Shown: positions 1 to 11,439 of the stretch, in pieces
How positions within the stretch are numbered: position 1 is the first letter of the stretch
Layout: the number at the start of each line of letters is the position of its first letter
Assembly (NCBI RefSeq): GCF_932526225.1
Contig: NC_064036.1
Location: 13,323,181 to 13,387,180 of the forward strand
From: Nematostella vectensis
Taxonomy: Eukaryota > Cnidaria > Anthozoa > Actiniaria > Edwardsiidae
Direction of reading: 5' to 3'
Length of the DNA: 64,000 nt
Notes under the pieces: model-generated
Database searches by the model: none
What the model saw: the letters and a program-made list of their open reading frames with translations, nothing else
Told to the model about the DNA's origin: nothing
Translations under genes and position numbers: made by a program

Positions 1-139
1 TGTCTGCGACATATACACCAGATGGCTTGCCTATATTGTGACCAAATAAATGACATGGGAAACTGGGCTGAAGTGTGATTTACAAGAGTTACATGTATGC
101 TTTTTCCTTTGAGTTTGTTTATTCCTTGTTTAAGCATAC

Positions 140-3100
140 CTTTAGAGAGTTTAGTCGCACATCACTAACAGGATCTGACAGTTGACTGACAAGGTTTGGG
201 ATTGCCTCTGCTTCTATGGCGGCATATTTGCCTTTGGTAGTAATCGTAATACTAAAATTGATAATATCTGGTGAGCGTTTTTATAGTTTGAATGACGATA
301 ATTTAGCAGTCATGGGAAACTTGATAACACTGATAGTGTAGTGGTGACAGTGGTTATGATAATAAATGGTGGTGGCAATGATGATAATGGTGGTGGTTGT
401 GTGATGCTGATGATGCTGATGGTGGTGATGATGATGGTGGTGGTGATGATGATGGTGGTAGTGATGATGATGGTGGTAGTGATGATGGTGGTGACAGTGG
501 TTATGATAATAAATGGTGGTGGCAATGATGATAATGGTGGTGGTTGTGTGATGCTGATGGTGGTGATGATGATGGTGATGATGATGGTGGTAGTGATGAT
601 GATGGTGCTAGTGATGATGGTGGTGGTAGTGATGATGTTGGTTGTGTGATTCTGCTGATGGTGGTGGTGATGATGATGATGATGACGGTGGTGGTTGTGT
701 GATATTGGTGGTGATGGTGGTGGCTACGGTGACTTAAATGATGATCTAGCTGCTAGGGTATAGGGAATTCATGGTAATTGTAAAAGGGCTGCAGTGGAAA
801 TTATTTTGGAGACAGGGACAACAAAACAGCCAAAAGCCAACTACTTGGAACTATTGTCTGGCTGTTCTGTTGTCTCTGTCTTGTCAAGAAGTAGTGGTAA
901 TGATGCTGATTGGCGTCATGATGATGTTGATTGAAGTCATGATGGCGCAAAATAGGTGGTGTGGTTGTCTGCCTCACAGCCGTTCTGGACTCGTCATGCT
1001 AGGTGGTGCCTAAGCACGGGGGTCCAGCACGGTGGTGAGGGGGTACTAGTGTGTGTGCACTCACCAACCCCTATGGAACCGATCAGTGTTCATCATGTTG
1101 GTAATGGAAGTGATTATTATGGTGTTAGTGTTAGTGATGTTGGTGACACAAATATGTAGAACAACTCACGTCATAATAGCACCAGCAGCTTGTGCCCGCA
1201 CCTCAGCTGAATTATCCCGGAGCAATGATACAAGAGGCGGAACAGCACCCACATCAACAGCCCTATCCTTGCCCTCCAGGGGGAAACTACAACAAACGAT
1301 AGTTTTAGTTAAAATCATGTAGCAAATAACATGTAAATATCACCAACATTAAGTATTAGAGTTGTAACAGGTTTACAAATTTACATATGAGGGCCATTAA
1401 CAGTTGTTGTTGAGTGAGGGTCGCTAACTACCTTAAGTCCATGATGTCCCTGGCTGCTTTGCATCGTGTTGAGGGGTCCATGTGATCCAGGAGTTTGGTG
1501 AAGGCTTCCATACCATTACTGTCAAGTACTTGCTTTGTCTCAACTCTCATACAGTAGTGAAGGGTGTCAAGAATCAGTTCCTAACATGGCAGAACAATAC
1601 AAGCCCTTCAGATTATATAAACAAAAAAAGCTCCTGATATGACAATAACAGCAGACAATTGGACAAGATAAGGTAAGCTCCTAAAAACACAAATATAACC
1701 AGAGATAATAAGCCCTAGGACTATAACAGGACACTTGGAAAATAGTCTATGCTCTTCTGTACCTATCAACAGCTACATAGATTGACTGTGAGACTTTGAT
1801 TAGCTAGAGTATTCCCTTTTGATATACTTTAGAAGATAATACTATATCAGGGTCATATTTATTATATAAAATATACCTTTATTTCATCCTGCTCTTCTAG
1901 TAGTTTGCCAACAAGTATTGGCAGAAGATTTGCCTCCACGACACCATCAGTACCTGGACTTGTGTGAGAGCACATCTCTATTGCTTGGTGTGCATTTCGC
2001 CGTGCTTGGTATACTTGGTCATTAAACTTAAACAGGAAATATTTTTGGCATCAATTTTCAGATTGACAAGACTTAAAAACTTTTTGATCAAGGCATTATA
2101 CAGCTTTCTATGCACTTGGAAGATATAACTTTCACAATTTGTTATACATACATTTAAGAAATTCTACCAGCCGGGGTAGGGTGCTTCGCATCAGTTTGAC
2201 CTTGCCTTGTATCTCTGAGTCTTTACCGATGTCCCTCCAAACCTAATTACCACCCCAACTTATAGAAAATGCCGAAATAAAATCTGTCTATCTTTCATTT
2301 ATCTATTTATTCATTTGTTTGTTTATTTTTCTGTCATTTTTTGCAATCATTTCTATCTATAAACGCAATGGACATCCTTGGCACTGTATATCTTATTTAT
2401 TCACTTTGGAATTTGGCGGTTGTCGGAGTTTGCAACCTTGTCTATTTTATATGAAAAGGACAGGAAAAATTCACAGCGGCTAAAACAGCTTAGAATGACA
2501 AATATGGCGGGTTCAAGTAGCAGCAACATCACGTTTCTGTTTTATTTTCAAATCAGCATATTTAATTCAACGAGATTTGTTCGCTCATACAAACTCTGTC
2601 ACTCATACAAACTCTGTAATAAATCTATACTTGCCGTTAGACTGGGCTACCTGTGACCCTTCGTGTTGCTTTTGCTCCGACAAAAGGCCAACGCTGGAAA
2701 GTCAACGCAACTACTCTGTTTCACAGAGGCATTTAACAAACCTTTTCAATCTTATGCTGATTTAAAACTCAACGTGCATTGCTGTACGCAATTTAAAAAT
2801 AAAACCCAGAGATAAATAATGTTTCTCACCAGCTCAGAAAGAGGGAGGATGATGCTGTGTTCTAAGAAGGCATCTCTCCCAACAGCATGCCCTGAAAATA
2901 TAAATCATATGGTTATACAATCTTTACTTATGTCTAAACTATATACAGAAATAAATCATATAAAACATGCACAAAATTACCTGCTATAATGAAAAGAACC
3001 TCTGTAGTCTTGTGTCTCACAGTTGCATCGGCGTCTTTTAGTAAAGATTTTAAACTTGCAGCAATCCCTGCCAAACATATTATTTTAGTTACACGAAAAC

Positions 3101-3831
3101 AACAATAAAGACATAAAGCAAGCTTGTATATACGAATACAAAAAACAAACACTTGGTGGTTGCTCGAGAACAATAGAAACCTCTGCAAATCCCTTTTCAT
3201 ATGTTCTCTTATTCGTAAACCCTTCTCTTTTAGATTCTAGATCTACCAATAAATCGTATGAACAAATTTCACAATTCACTCGTATTCCCTCGCAAATTTA
3301 AATTATTATGATACACTCTTCGTTATCGACCAAATAGAGACCTATATACTCGTATTCCCTCGCAAATTTAAATTATTATGATACACTCTTCGTTATCGAC
3401 CAAATAGAGACCTACCTACTCGTATTCCCTCGCAAATTTAAATTATTATGATACACTCTTCGTTATCGACCAAATAGAGACCTACCTACTCGTATTCCCT
3501 CGCAAATGTACTCAGGGTTATGCATTGCATCACAAAGAGACATCAACGCTTTCTGTCTTGTTAAGAGATCGTCACTGTTTAACTCCCGGTTCTAACGATG
3601 GCAACAAACACAACACAGACTCGTCTATGTTCGTCTTTTTATTTATCAAGAAGAATTTCAGGGAAAAAAAAGATAGGCTTGATCACACAAGATAAGGCAA
3701 TAACAATCGAAATACCATGCAGTTGGCTTTAATCTTACCAATTTTGGCAAGGCTCTATCCCCATAAGCTAGTCTAGCCTTAGTTGGGTCGATATCTGGTG
3801 GAAGCTTGACGGAGATTAGCGTAGTAGCCAT
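140..3831 (-). CDS. RSPH14: Radial spoke head protein 14 (RSPH14/RTDR1), partial, 8 exons
   Basis: Armadillo-repeat protein of the axonemal radial spoke, expected in motile cilia. Exons read on the minus strand: 3739-3831 (ATG at 3831), 3486-3591, 2981-3067, 2830-2891, 1877-2026, 1432-1580, 1170-1286 and 140-251. All joins have GT/AG sites and keep frame, giving 292 codons. The N-terminus contains [20 protein letters not shown], the family signature. Later segments include [32 protein letters not shown] and [19 protein letters not shown], which match the ARM repeats of RSPH14 in order. Human RSPH14 is about 350 residues, so the last exon, roughly 50 residues, lies left of the window. A YY1-like AAATGGCGGC lies about 55 bp upstream of the ATG. 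The donor of exon 2 sits in a 70-bp tandem repeat. Family identity is secure; exon ends are hand-called. Confidence 0.93.
341..745. repeat. GGTGAT-type trinucleotide-rich minisatellite
   Basis: Dense mixture of GGT, GAT and ATG triplets with a roughly 150-bp higher-order duplication: the segment beginning GTGGTGACAGTGGTTATGAT at about 341 recurs at about 490. It lies in intron 7 of RSPH14. It is open in several frames only because the units are multiples of three, so I do not call a protein. Confidence 0.9.
3278..3507. repeat. 70-bp tandem repeat spanning the exon 2/intron 2 border of RSPH14
   Basis: Three full copies and one partial copy of a 70-bp unit. The block CGTATTCCCT occurs at 3281, 3351, 3421 and 3491, exactly 70 bp apart. 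The copy nearest exon 2 contains the true exon end and its donor (minus-strand reading GAGTAG|GTAGGT). The downstream copies repeat the exon tail and donor-like sequence inside the intron. Confidence 0.95.
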
Positions 3832-4990
3832 ACTTTGAACGTTTGAGACGGAAATATAAAATGGTCTAACTTTTCTCAGAGAACAAATGGCGGCGTTATT
3901 TTGCGTTCCCTTGGCAACGAAGTAGTACCAGGTCTCTAAAAATTATACACAGGGATCCCACACAAAAGCAGGTGACGTTTAAAAAAATGTCCATAACTCT
4001 GCACTCTTGTCTATACTGCACTTTCTCTTCGTGATTTAAAAGGCGATAAAAATGAACTGACCGCGGATTACAGTTTTATTGCAAAGTTAACGAGTGAAAG
4101 GGAAACAATATTGACGATATTTTTTTAAATGGAAAGTATGAGTACGTTTAAGGCTATTAAGTAATAATACACTATAACGTCTTTGTTCCCTTCTGGCTTG
4201 ACTATTACACCTAAACGATTACATTTTGTTGCACGGGATTTTGAAAACCAGTCCAATGGGAGGAGCATGTTTAAGACTAGCCCGTTACAAGTGTAAAGGA
4301 GTTTGTTAAGGAGTTTGCTTATTTGAAAAAAAAAAGCTATACACCAAAAACTGGCAGTTAGGAGTCTTGAATATTCAGTTTAGAGTCCTTTTAAAATACT
4401 CCAACAAAAATAACTTCGATAACGACTACTGCAAATGTCAGATTTGTAATATTTATATAGCACGCATATTTATAGGATAGTATTGGGATGTGTACAGTAC
4501 ATCTTCCCACGTATATTATCTTCAGAGCATTGGCAATAAAATAAAATCAAGATTATTGTATTGTATTGTATTGCATTGTATGAATTATTGACAATAACAT
4601 TAATTAAGTTAATATATGACCTACAATACCTTACTTCACAACACCATCCTGCCTTTACTTTAGGGTGTGGTCGTTTCTTCCACACAAGCGGCCATAAATA
4701 CTCTTAGGGGTTGCTTATGGTCGCATTCTTAATATTAGGCACGCGTATCGTTCACATCTCGCGTCGGATGAGCCCTGATGAACCAACTTAAATTATTTTT
4801 TACGGCATGTTGGAGTTCAAAGAAAAACAAAAAATAAATTAAATTTACAGTGCAATAAAAATAGATAAGCCTATTGTATATACAGCTGGCGCGCTGGATA
4901 AAAGTATTGGCTTTAACTTATAAAACTCAGCACTCCATACATTTTGCCTTTTCACAGGTCCGGCGGCCCGAAGCTCGCAGTCTTTTCAGT
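3832..4990. other. Intergenic, divergent promoter region of RSPH14 and GPCR gene
   Basis: No supported gene. The two flanking genes are transcribed away from each other. A short TATTG run lies near 4555-4575. An upstream in-frame ATG of the GPCR occurs at 4874, but a splice-acceptor-like pyrimidine tract ending in CACAG at about 4959 suggests that the 5' UTR is spliced there. Confidence 0.6.
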
Positions 4991-5950
4991 ATGTTTGGTA
5001 ACAAGTCTTATGGTGGTGTTTCGGGCTGTTTCGGTTTAGAGATGTACAAAGGTGATGCCGACAATGCACAAGATATCACAGACAAACTGATTCTCCAGAT
5101 GAGTATACTTGTCACCATCACGGCCACCATGGAAAACTCGCTTCTTCTTCTCGCTATCCTGCGGTCGTCTGAGCTCCAACACCCCTCCTATATACTCCTC
5201 GGGTGCCTCGCCTTCTCAGACCTTATGACTGGGGCTGTTTCGCAGCCGGTGTTAGTAGCAGCGTACCTGATTGCCAAGTACGAGAGAATGTATCACACGT
5301 CGTGTTATACCCTCAAGGCGGGCCTCATGACAGCTATCGTCTTCAGTGGCGTCTCTCTTCTCACGCTTACAGCCGTGGCGATTGAACGCTTTCTAGCTTT
5401 GTACTTTCATCTCAGATACAACGATTTAGTTACAAAACAACGAGTACTTCTACTCTTTGCGAGTTTCTGGCCGATGGTGATATTAACCATGGTCATGCCT
5501 GCATCGATGCTGAAAAATCTACGAGTTTTTGCCGTCATATTTGGGTCTATTCTATTCATCTGTTCATCTGCTATGGTTTTCTTTTATAGGAAAATTTATC
5601 GAATTATTCGGAGACATTTAACTGAGATTCATGCGCAAGAGTTCGCCGTACAGTGCGGCCCTCATGTGATTATGAGTAGCATCTTAAAAGCGCGCAAAAC
5701 AGTGGCGTTATTTTTAGTCGTAACCTCTGTGTTTTTCATAAGATGGGCGCCATTCGTTGTCGTTGGTGTGTTGTATCTTTATGGTCTGGACGAGCCGTTT
5801 ATTGTTCAGCTAAAGAAATTCTCTGTTATATTCGTTCTAGCCGGTTCGTCCGCGAATCCGATAATTTATTGCTGGCGCCTTGAAAAGATTAGAAGAACGA
5901 TGCGCAAAGAGTTGAGCAAAATATTTGCAGTTTTCAGATGCAACAAATGA
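4991..5950 (+). CDS. Class A (rhodopsin-family) GPCR, orphan, single exon
   Basis: Seven-helix plasma-membrane receptor of about 319 residues. Visible marks: TM1 with MENSLLLLAIL, TM2 with LAFSDL (usual LAxxD), TM3 ending in AIERFLALY (E/DRY position, here ERF), TM6 with FFIRWAP (a variant of FxxCWxP with Arg for Cys), and TM7 with SSANPIIYCW (NPxxY). A short basic tail follows. The third loop is short, like adenosine- or melanocortin-type receptors, and such single-exon receptors are expanded in anthozoans. The ligand cannot be read from sequence. I prefer the ATG at 4991 because the frame upstream to 4874 looks non-coding and crosses an acceptor-like site. An AATAAA follows at 6137. Confidence 0.9.
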   Translation: MFGNKSYGGVSGCFGLEMYKGDADNAQDITDKLILQMSILVTITATMENSLLLLAILRSSELQHPSYILLGCLAFSDLMTGAVSQPVLVAAYLIAKYERMYHTSCYTLKAGLMTAIVFSGVSLLTLTAVAIERFLALYFHLRYNDLVTKQRVLLLFASFWPMVILTMVMPASMLKNLRVFAVIFGSILFICSSAMVFFYRKIYRIIRRHLTEIHAQEFAVQCGPHVIMSSILKARKTVALFLVVTSVFFIRWAPFVVVGVLYLYGLDEPFIVQLKKFSVIFVLAGSSANPIIYCWRLEKIRRTMRKELSKIFAVFRCNK

Positions 5951-6136
5951 ATAATTACCGACAAAGTACTGCATGCATGATATCTACGATAAAGGCATTT
6001 TGGTAAATTGCTTAAAATTATACTTCTTGTTTTAGCCTTAGCATAGATTCAGCCGCTGTCCATCTCGAATCGGTGTAGGAGATAAACGTTATCTGTATAA
6101 CTTATCATTTCTTTGAAATTATATTGAGAAAACCAA

Positions 6137-6142
6137 AATAAA
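6137..6142 (+). terminator. Poly(A) signal of the first GPCR gene
   Basis: AATAAA about 190 bp after the stop codon at 5948-5950, in an A-rich stretch. It is the first canonical signal downstream. Confidence 0.55.
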
Positions 6143-6469
6143 ATTAAAAACGCCCGTTATCACTTATAGATGGTCAGACGTTAAACAAAGTAAATAAATC
6201 AATGATTTAGAATCCTATGCGCTTTCATAAAAAACGGGGACCCTCAAAAGGCGAACTAGATCATGATGAGAAAAAAAATTGTTATTAAACCTAAACCCTC
6301 TAAACGAATTCGGTAAATTAATTTTTTGAAAGGAATATTGAAGGCATGAGGTGGCCCACAGTGTACACAGGCATAGAACTTATGGTAACCCTGTGTTAAT
6401 CAACACACAGGTATCAAACTCACTGTAATTCTCAGCTCCTCACACTCATCCTTAAAACTTTACAAGACA

Positions 6470-6975
6470 ACCCTCCATACTTTACAGGGCCACCCTTCAT
6501 ACCTTACAGGGCCACCCCTGGTACTTTACAGGGCCACCCCTCATACTTTCCAGGGCCACCCCTCACACTCCCCAGGGCCACCCCTCACACTTCCCACGGC
6601 CACCCCTCACACTCCCCAGGGCCGCCCCTCACACTCCCCAGGGCCGCCCCTCACACTCCCCAGGGCCACCCCTCACACTCTCCAGGGGTGCCCCTCACAC
6701 TCCCCAGGGCCACCCCTCACACTCTTCAGGGCCGCCCCTCACACTCCTCAGGGCTACCCCTCACACATTCCAGGGCCACCCCTTACACTCCCCAGGGCCA
6801 CCCTTAACACTCTCCAGGGCCACCCCTAACACTCTCCAGGGCCACCCCTCACACTCCCCAGGGCCACCCCTAACATTCCCCAGGGCCACGTCTCATACTC
6901 CCCCAGGGCAACCTCTGACACTCCCCAGTGCCCCCCTCACACTCCCCAGGGCCACCTCTCACACTCCCCAGGAAG
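6470..6975. repeat. ~21-bp minisatellite (CCCCTCACACTCCCCAGGGCCA type)
   Basis: More than twenty degenerate copies of a pyrimidine-rich unit, for example CCCCTCACACTCCCCAGGG. Copies vary by point changes and by 1-2 bp. The plus strand is strongly C-rich throughout. No coding function is claimed. Confidence 0.92.
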
Positions 6976-7674
6976 TGGAGTGTAAAGGCTTCGAAGTGCT
7001 ACTAAGCAGACTTCTGTGCAAGTGTTTTCATTACGAGTTTTTTTTTTGTTTCTCTGTGGGTTTTTTTCTCAAATTTCTATTACGGAATCCCAATACAAAC
7101 ACTAGTAAAACAATGCCCAATTAAGCGATAATAAAATACATATGAAAATATGATCATAAAAATAGTGGCATAATAAATTTGTTAATAGGACGCTCCTTGT
7201 CTTATCGACCACTGCATCCATGTTCGTGAAAGTGTGGATTGATTTACAAGTGCACAGATGCACAGATGCCCTTTATAATAGATATCGAGGTCCCGCGGGT
7301 TTGGGGGACTCTCTAAGGAGACGGGGGTAATCGTCCTGTTTAAAATTCTACCAACTGCTATCCCTTAAGGGGTTGTTCAAATGTCCCTCCGATTCTGCCA
7401 TTATCCCATACGTATTGTATTAAAAGTCAACAGAAAAGATGTGCTCGATGGCGGCGAGGACCGCAATAAAATTCAAAAATCAAATACTGAAAATGTGTTT
7501 TTTAGTGCTTTCTCTCAGGCTTAGAAATTTCGACCACACCTAATGTACTATCTCTTAGAGTTGCCATTGACCACACCCAAAGTGCTATCCCTAAAGATTA
7601 AAATTGATTTTGCCGACGCTCCCCCCCCCCCCCCCCCCGTATGTTTTATTATGGGAGTCCCTCCTCCCGGGATG

Positions 7675-7945
7675 AGGGGTCTATGTGTAATGATCCCTAA
7701 CCGTGCTATGTAAACTTCCATGATATTGAGGGTTTGTGTGTTAAGATCTAAAGGTGCTGTACACATGGCCGTTATATTGAGGGCCTATGTGTTATGATCT
7801 TACCCGTGTTGTATATATATCAATGATATTGAGGTTTTATGTGTTATGTTCTCTACAAGTGCTGTATTCATATCCATAATATTGAGGGCTTATGTTTTAT
7901 GATCTCTATAAATGCTGTACACATGTTCTTTATATTGAGGGCTAC
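7675..7945. repeat. ~60-bp degenerate tandem repeat abutting a gene end
   Basis: About five diverged copies of a unit containing ATATTGAGGGCTTATGTGTT and a variable GCTGTACACATG block. The last copy ends at about 7945, where the minus-strand gene at 7942-8691 stops. A poly(C) tract at 7621-7638 lies just to the left. Confidence 0.8.
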
Positions 7946-8691
7946 CAGTTCTGGTTATCAATAGCAGCGTACGTCATTCTCCGTGGGGGTGCGTACCTAA
8001 CCACGCATCCATACTGTTCTGGTATCGATATAAGTGATGATAGAAGCCCTCTAAACCTTGGGTCTAGCACAGGTCCCCTATCATCCTCTGAGACAGACCC
8101 TTTAGTCCTTGTGATTGCGGGGAGATGCAATTGATTCACTTCTACTACGTTATTCCGTCCACGCTTCTTATCAATCGCCTCTTTGCCGACTCTGTTTTTA
8201 TTGCTTTTGATCTCTTGGTCTAATCTGTCTTTGTTTTTCTTATCTTGATCTCTGCTATCTCTCTTTCTTTTTTTAACTCTCGCCATATTCCTATCGTTAT
8301 CTGTGCTTTCGTCGTTCGATTTATCGCGCATCGAATGCATATTTTTAGTATGTTCACGTTTATCACCTTTATTATATGTTGCTTGCCCTTGGGCCAATAT
8401 CGGAGGTAATACCACTCTTTGCTCTACCTTCCCAGTACCACCATAGACCGATCGACTCAACCTGCGCTTAGCTCTAGAGTCGAGCTCAAACTCATCTGGT
8501 TTTATTCGCGCTTTCGATTGAATTTCGCCGATCTTCCTACCGCGTTCCGTGGTCTCCCGTAATTGCCTTTCATACAGTTGTACAATACCAATCCCCCTAG
8601 CACTTGGAGTTACATCTTCGTTGATTCCTTTTAGATTTCGGTGGCTTTTTCGCCACATTCTTGTAGGCAAGCCGTTAAGCTGTTTACTCAA
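7942..8691 (-). CDS. Uncharacterised basic protein, 249 aa
   Basis: Open frame of 249 codons with no family that I recognise. The protein is strongly basic and polar. Its middle (about residues 110-180) is a K/R/D/E-rich stretch, with segments such as MARVKKRKRDSRDQDKKNKD, typical of disordered or nuclear proteins. The N-terminal third (MSKQLNGLPTRMWRKSH and IVQLYERQLRETTERGRKIG) and the C-terminal third (RFRGLLSSLISIPEQYG) look more ordered. No signal peptide or membrane helix. The frame is long for this AT-rich background and the composition is protein-like, so I think it is a real single-exon gene or a large exon. The start ATG at 8691 is the first in frame. Confidence 0.6.
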   Translation of the reverse strand: MSKQLNGLPTRMWRKSHRNLKGINEDVTPSARGIGIVQLYERQLRETTERGRKIGEIQSKARIKPDEFELDSRAKRRLSRSVYGGTGKVEQRVVLPPILAQGQATYNKGDKREHTKNMHSMRDKSNDESTDNDRNMARVKKRKRDSRDQDKKNKDRLDQEIKSNKNRVGKEAIDKKRGRNNVVEVNQLHLPAITRTKGSVSEDDRGPVLDPRFRGLLSSLISIPEQYGCVVRYAPPRRMTYAAIDNQNW

Positions 8692-9830
8692 GAGGTTGCA
8701 GCATCTTCGTGGATTGATTTGTTGTTACAGAACAAGCCCGATCTCTTGGGGTAACCATATATCCAACAATAATTTATACTCAGTTATTACTCGCTTGGTC
8801 GCTACGTTTCTGTATCAATTCTCGTCACCTACACACACGCACTGAATAGAACCGTCTGCCTCGCGTCCTGTGTTGACCGCTGTGTTGGTATGTGCATGCA
8901 TAGCACGAGGCTAATTATTAACGGACCACTATTCAGATTATATGCCCGGGTGATACTTAGCACACCGTAACCTAGGGGAACTCAACAGTAGTTTAAGGGC
9001 ATAGAATATTCTAGCTAGCGTTAACAGAATTAGAAATATGCATTCTTTCATTGAACGGTCCCTATCGGTATTACCAACAAAGGTGTTTATTAGATGCCCG
9101 GTGTTTGTTTATTCTTGGCAAAGGTAAGTCGATTATAACTGATATAAACACCTTCAATACACGCAACTCTAATTACACTTCACGAGAGCCTTATCTATAA
9201 TAGAAAGAAATCCCAGAGTGTATGGCTTCGCGTGTTCACAAGCTCTCCTTTTCTTGATGCTAATCCTATTATTCATAAAACCGGGAAGACTCATCTGTTT
9301 GCTAATTTTGAATTTCGATGCAGGAATTTATCATACATGTAATCCCCCCACCCCCGGGGGCTTGTTATGCGGCCGCCCACTGATACGAGAGCCAAAAAAA
9401 ACCGCTAAACATCAGAATTCTGAAGATTGTTTCCCCTAATTTGGTCTTTTCAATCATGTTTTGGATATAAAAAAATAATAAAAAATTAAATGAAATAAAA
9501 AAGACCGAACAATGATGTAGACGCTATTTTTAAACGTTAAAAAAATGTTTTTTTTTTGGCGTATTTATCACATTCGTCACCGTACAGTGCGGACACATCC
9601 CTAGTTAGAGGGTAGACAGAAAAAAACCCGAGAAACACCTGACTTACCAAGCTGTAAAGCGATATTACCCCCTTTTTGTGTATTTATTTGTGTTAATAAT
9701 ATCTACCGTCCTTTTCTCTTATAAAAAACTGCCTGGGAAGTTTATAGTGAGAAACGATACACTTAAAACACAGTAAATAAATCAAAACAGAAACAAATAC
9801 ACTCTCAAAAGACAAGAATAAATTTTTACT
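8692..9830. other. Intergenic between two unrecognised minus-strand genes
   Basis: No supported gene. An ATTTATTT at about 9680 gives AATAAA on the minus strand and could serve as poly(A) signal for the gene ending at 9831. The region just above 8691 would hold the promoter of the 249-residue gene; I see no clear core motif. Confidence 0.5.
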
Positions 9831-10703
9831 CTAGTATCTATTGGAAGGCTGTACTGTACGGCCTCGCCTCGGTAAGACTGGTAAAGCCGAGGAGAGTTTT
9901 TTTGCCGACAAGCTAGAGACCAGCTTACGCATTTTCTGGTCGTCGTTATGCTGATGTTGCCTAGGAGATGCGAAGATTCGCTTGATCTCTGGAAGTCTAG
10001 TAGTAATCCCAGGGTTCCTTGGGCGGAGCTTAGCGGCCAAGCCATCTGATGCCATGAGTTTTGGTAAGAACCGTCTCGTGCCAAGTCGCTTAGAAAGTGG
10101 AAGACAGACTGGGTTATCTTTTTTAACCTCTTTGACCTTAGCTTGGTTTTGTATGCTCTTAAGTCTCTGCTCTTTCGTGCGCTTCTCCCGGTAATGCTTT
10201 AGGAATGACTGCATCGTGTCGTGAGAAGGAACCGAATCGCTCCCTAAGACAACCGACGAGGACAGGCGACATCTCCCGTCATTTATCGAGGGTCGGCGTA
10301 TAGATTCTAAGTTTGCAATCTGATGATTTTTAATTATCGAAATATCGGAAGTCGTATCTACTAATTCATCGATTCTGTCGACCGATTTCAAAGCTTTACT
10401 TTCACAAGGGTGCTTTTGTTCCGCTAAACTTCTGTATTTCCAGCCTGGCTTGAGTTTAACCTTTTTTAGATGTGTCGGTAGAAGTGCATCGACAAAAGTG
10501 TCCTCTTCCCAGATGGAGTCGGTGTTTGTAACGTAGTCGACAGCGTGTGAGTCGAATATCTCAACGACAGTATTTGCGCGTTGCTCGGCCAGACGGTGTT
10601 CTTTTCGCTCGTCTCGTTCGGGAATCACCCCGAGCCGTGTTGATCGTCTTGTTAGAATGGAACCCGTGTCAGAGGCAATAAAACTTCGTCTTCTTCTCAT
10701 CAT
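9831..10703 (-). CDS. Uncharacterised basic protein, 290 aa
   Basis: Open frame of 290 codons starting MMRRRRSFIASDTGS. Basic and largely disordered in appearance. A short helical-looking segment FLKHYREKRTKEQRLKSIQN lies near residues 165-185, followed by a basic tail (LRPRNPGITTRLPEIKRIF). An acidic aromatic patch, NTDSIWEEDTFVDALL, lies near residues 60-75. No catalytic motif, signal peptide or membrane helix. It resembles the neighbouring gene at 7942-8691 in being single-exon, minus-strand and basic, but I see no clear alignment between them. The long frame supports a real gene; the function is unknown. Confidence 0.65.
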   Translation of the reverse strand: MMRRRRSFIASDTGSILTRRSTRLGVIPERDERKEHRLAEQRANTVVEIFDSHAVDYVTNTDSIWEEDTFVDALLPTHLKKVKLKPGWKYRSLAEQKHPCESKALKSVDRIDELVDTTSDISIIKNHQIANLESIRRPSINDGRCRLSSSVVLGSDSVPSHDTMQSFLKHYREKRTKEQRLKSIQNQAKVKEVKKDNPVCLPLSKRLGTRRFLPKLMASDGLAAKLRPRNPGITTRLPEIKRIFASPRQHQHNDDQKMRKLVSSLSAKKLSSALPVLPRRGRTVQPSNRY

Positions 10704-11110
10704 ATCACGCTCCCTCTTTTCCCTTTAAATTCACACATTTGAAGCACAGTGACCAAGAATATACCGCTTTCGAACTGCAGTTATTTGACGCCGTCCACCA
10801 AATGTCTTTTCCACTATCTTATGGTTTACCTTGCGTTGCTATCCTAGACCAGATCTTCCATTCTTGAGGATTTCACTAGATGAATGAATCCTTGTCTGTC
10901 GCAACTGGATTTTGACTCGTGATTTTGTGCCTCAAATTTCAGTTTTTGTACATTGTGTCAAATGTCGATTGACAGTGAAAATATTTAGGTTTATAAGCTG
11001 TCCCTTTTCATTACCTTCAGCCAACGTATTAAATGTCGTCAAGAATTTGAAAGCCAAATCAAACAAAGTCGTGTTCTTTTTTGCAGCTCACATATACGTT
11101 TATACGTTTC

Positions 11111-11439
11111 GGGGGGGGGGGGGGGGGGGGGGGTGAATAGGGGTATGTAAATCCGCCGATCCGCAACATTTTCGGGGCAAATCCGTGGATCCGCAGATAT
11201 TTTTAGATCCGCATGGTTTGACAGATAAACAATAGCATCGATTGAAATTCATTTAGAAATTCGACCGTCAAAGCAGTCAAAATCCGAAATCCGTGCCCAA
11301 ATTGTCAACAGATCCGTGATCCGCCGTATTTCCAAAATCCGCCAATCCGCTGAAATAATCATCAAAATCCGTAATCCGTGAGCATTCGGGGCTGAATCCG
11401 CCGATCCGCGAACCTATTCACCTCCCCCCCCCCCCCCGT
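11111..11439. mobile_element. Foldback/MITE-like element with poly(G)/poly(C) ends
   Basis: The segment begins with a run of about 22 G followed by GTGAATAGG and ends with CCTATTCACCT followed by about 13 C, so the termini are inverted repeats. The interior is built from degenerate copies of ATCCGCCGATCCGC-like words, for example AAATCCGCCGATCCGC near both ends. No coding capacity. I infer a non-autonomous DNA element; target duplications were not established. Confidence 0.65.

Noticed and set aside
341-649. Open frames of Met/Val/Ile repeats on both strands
   Set aside because: They come only from the triplet-rich minisatellite in an intron of RSPH14.
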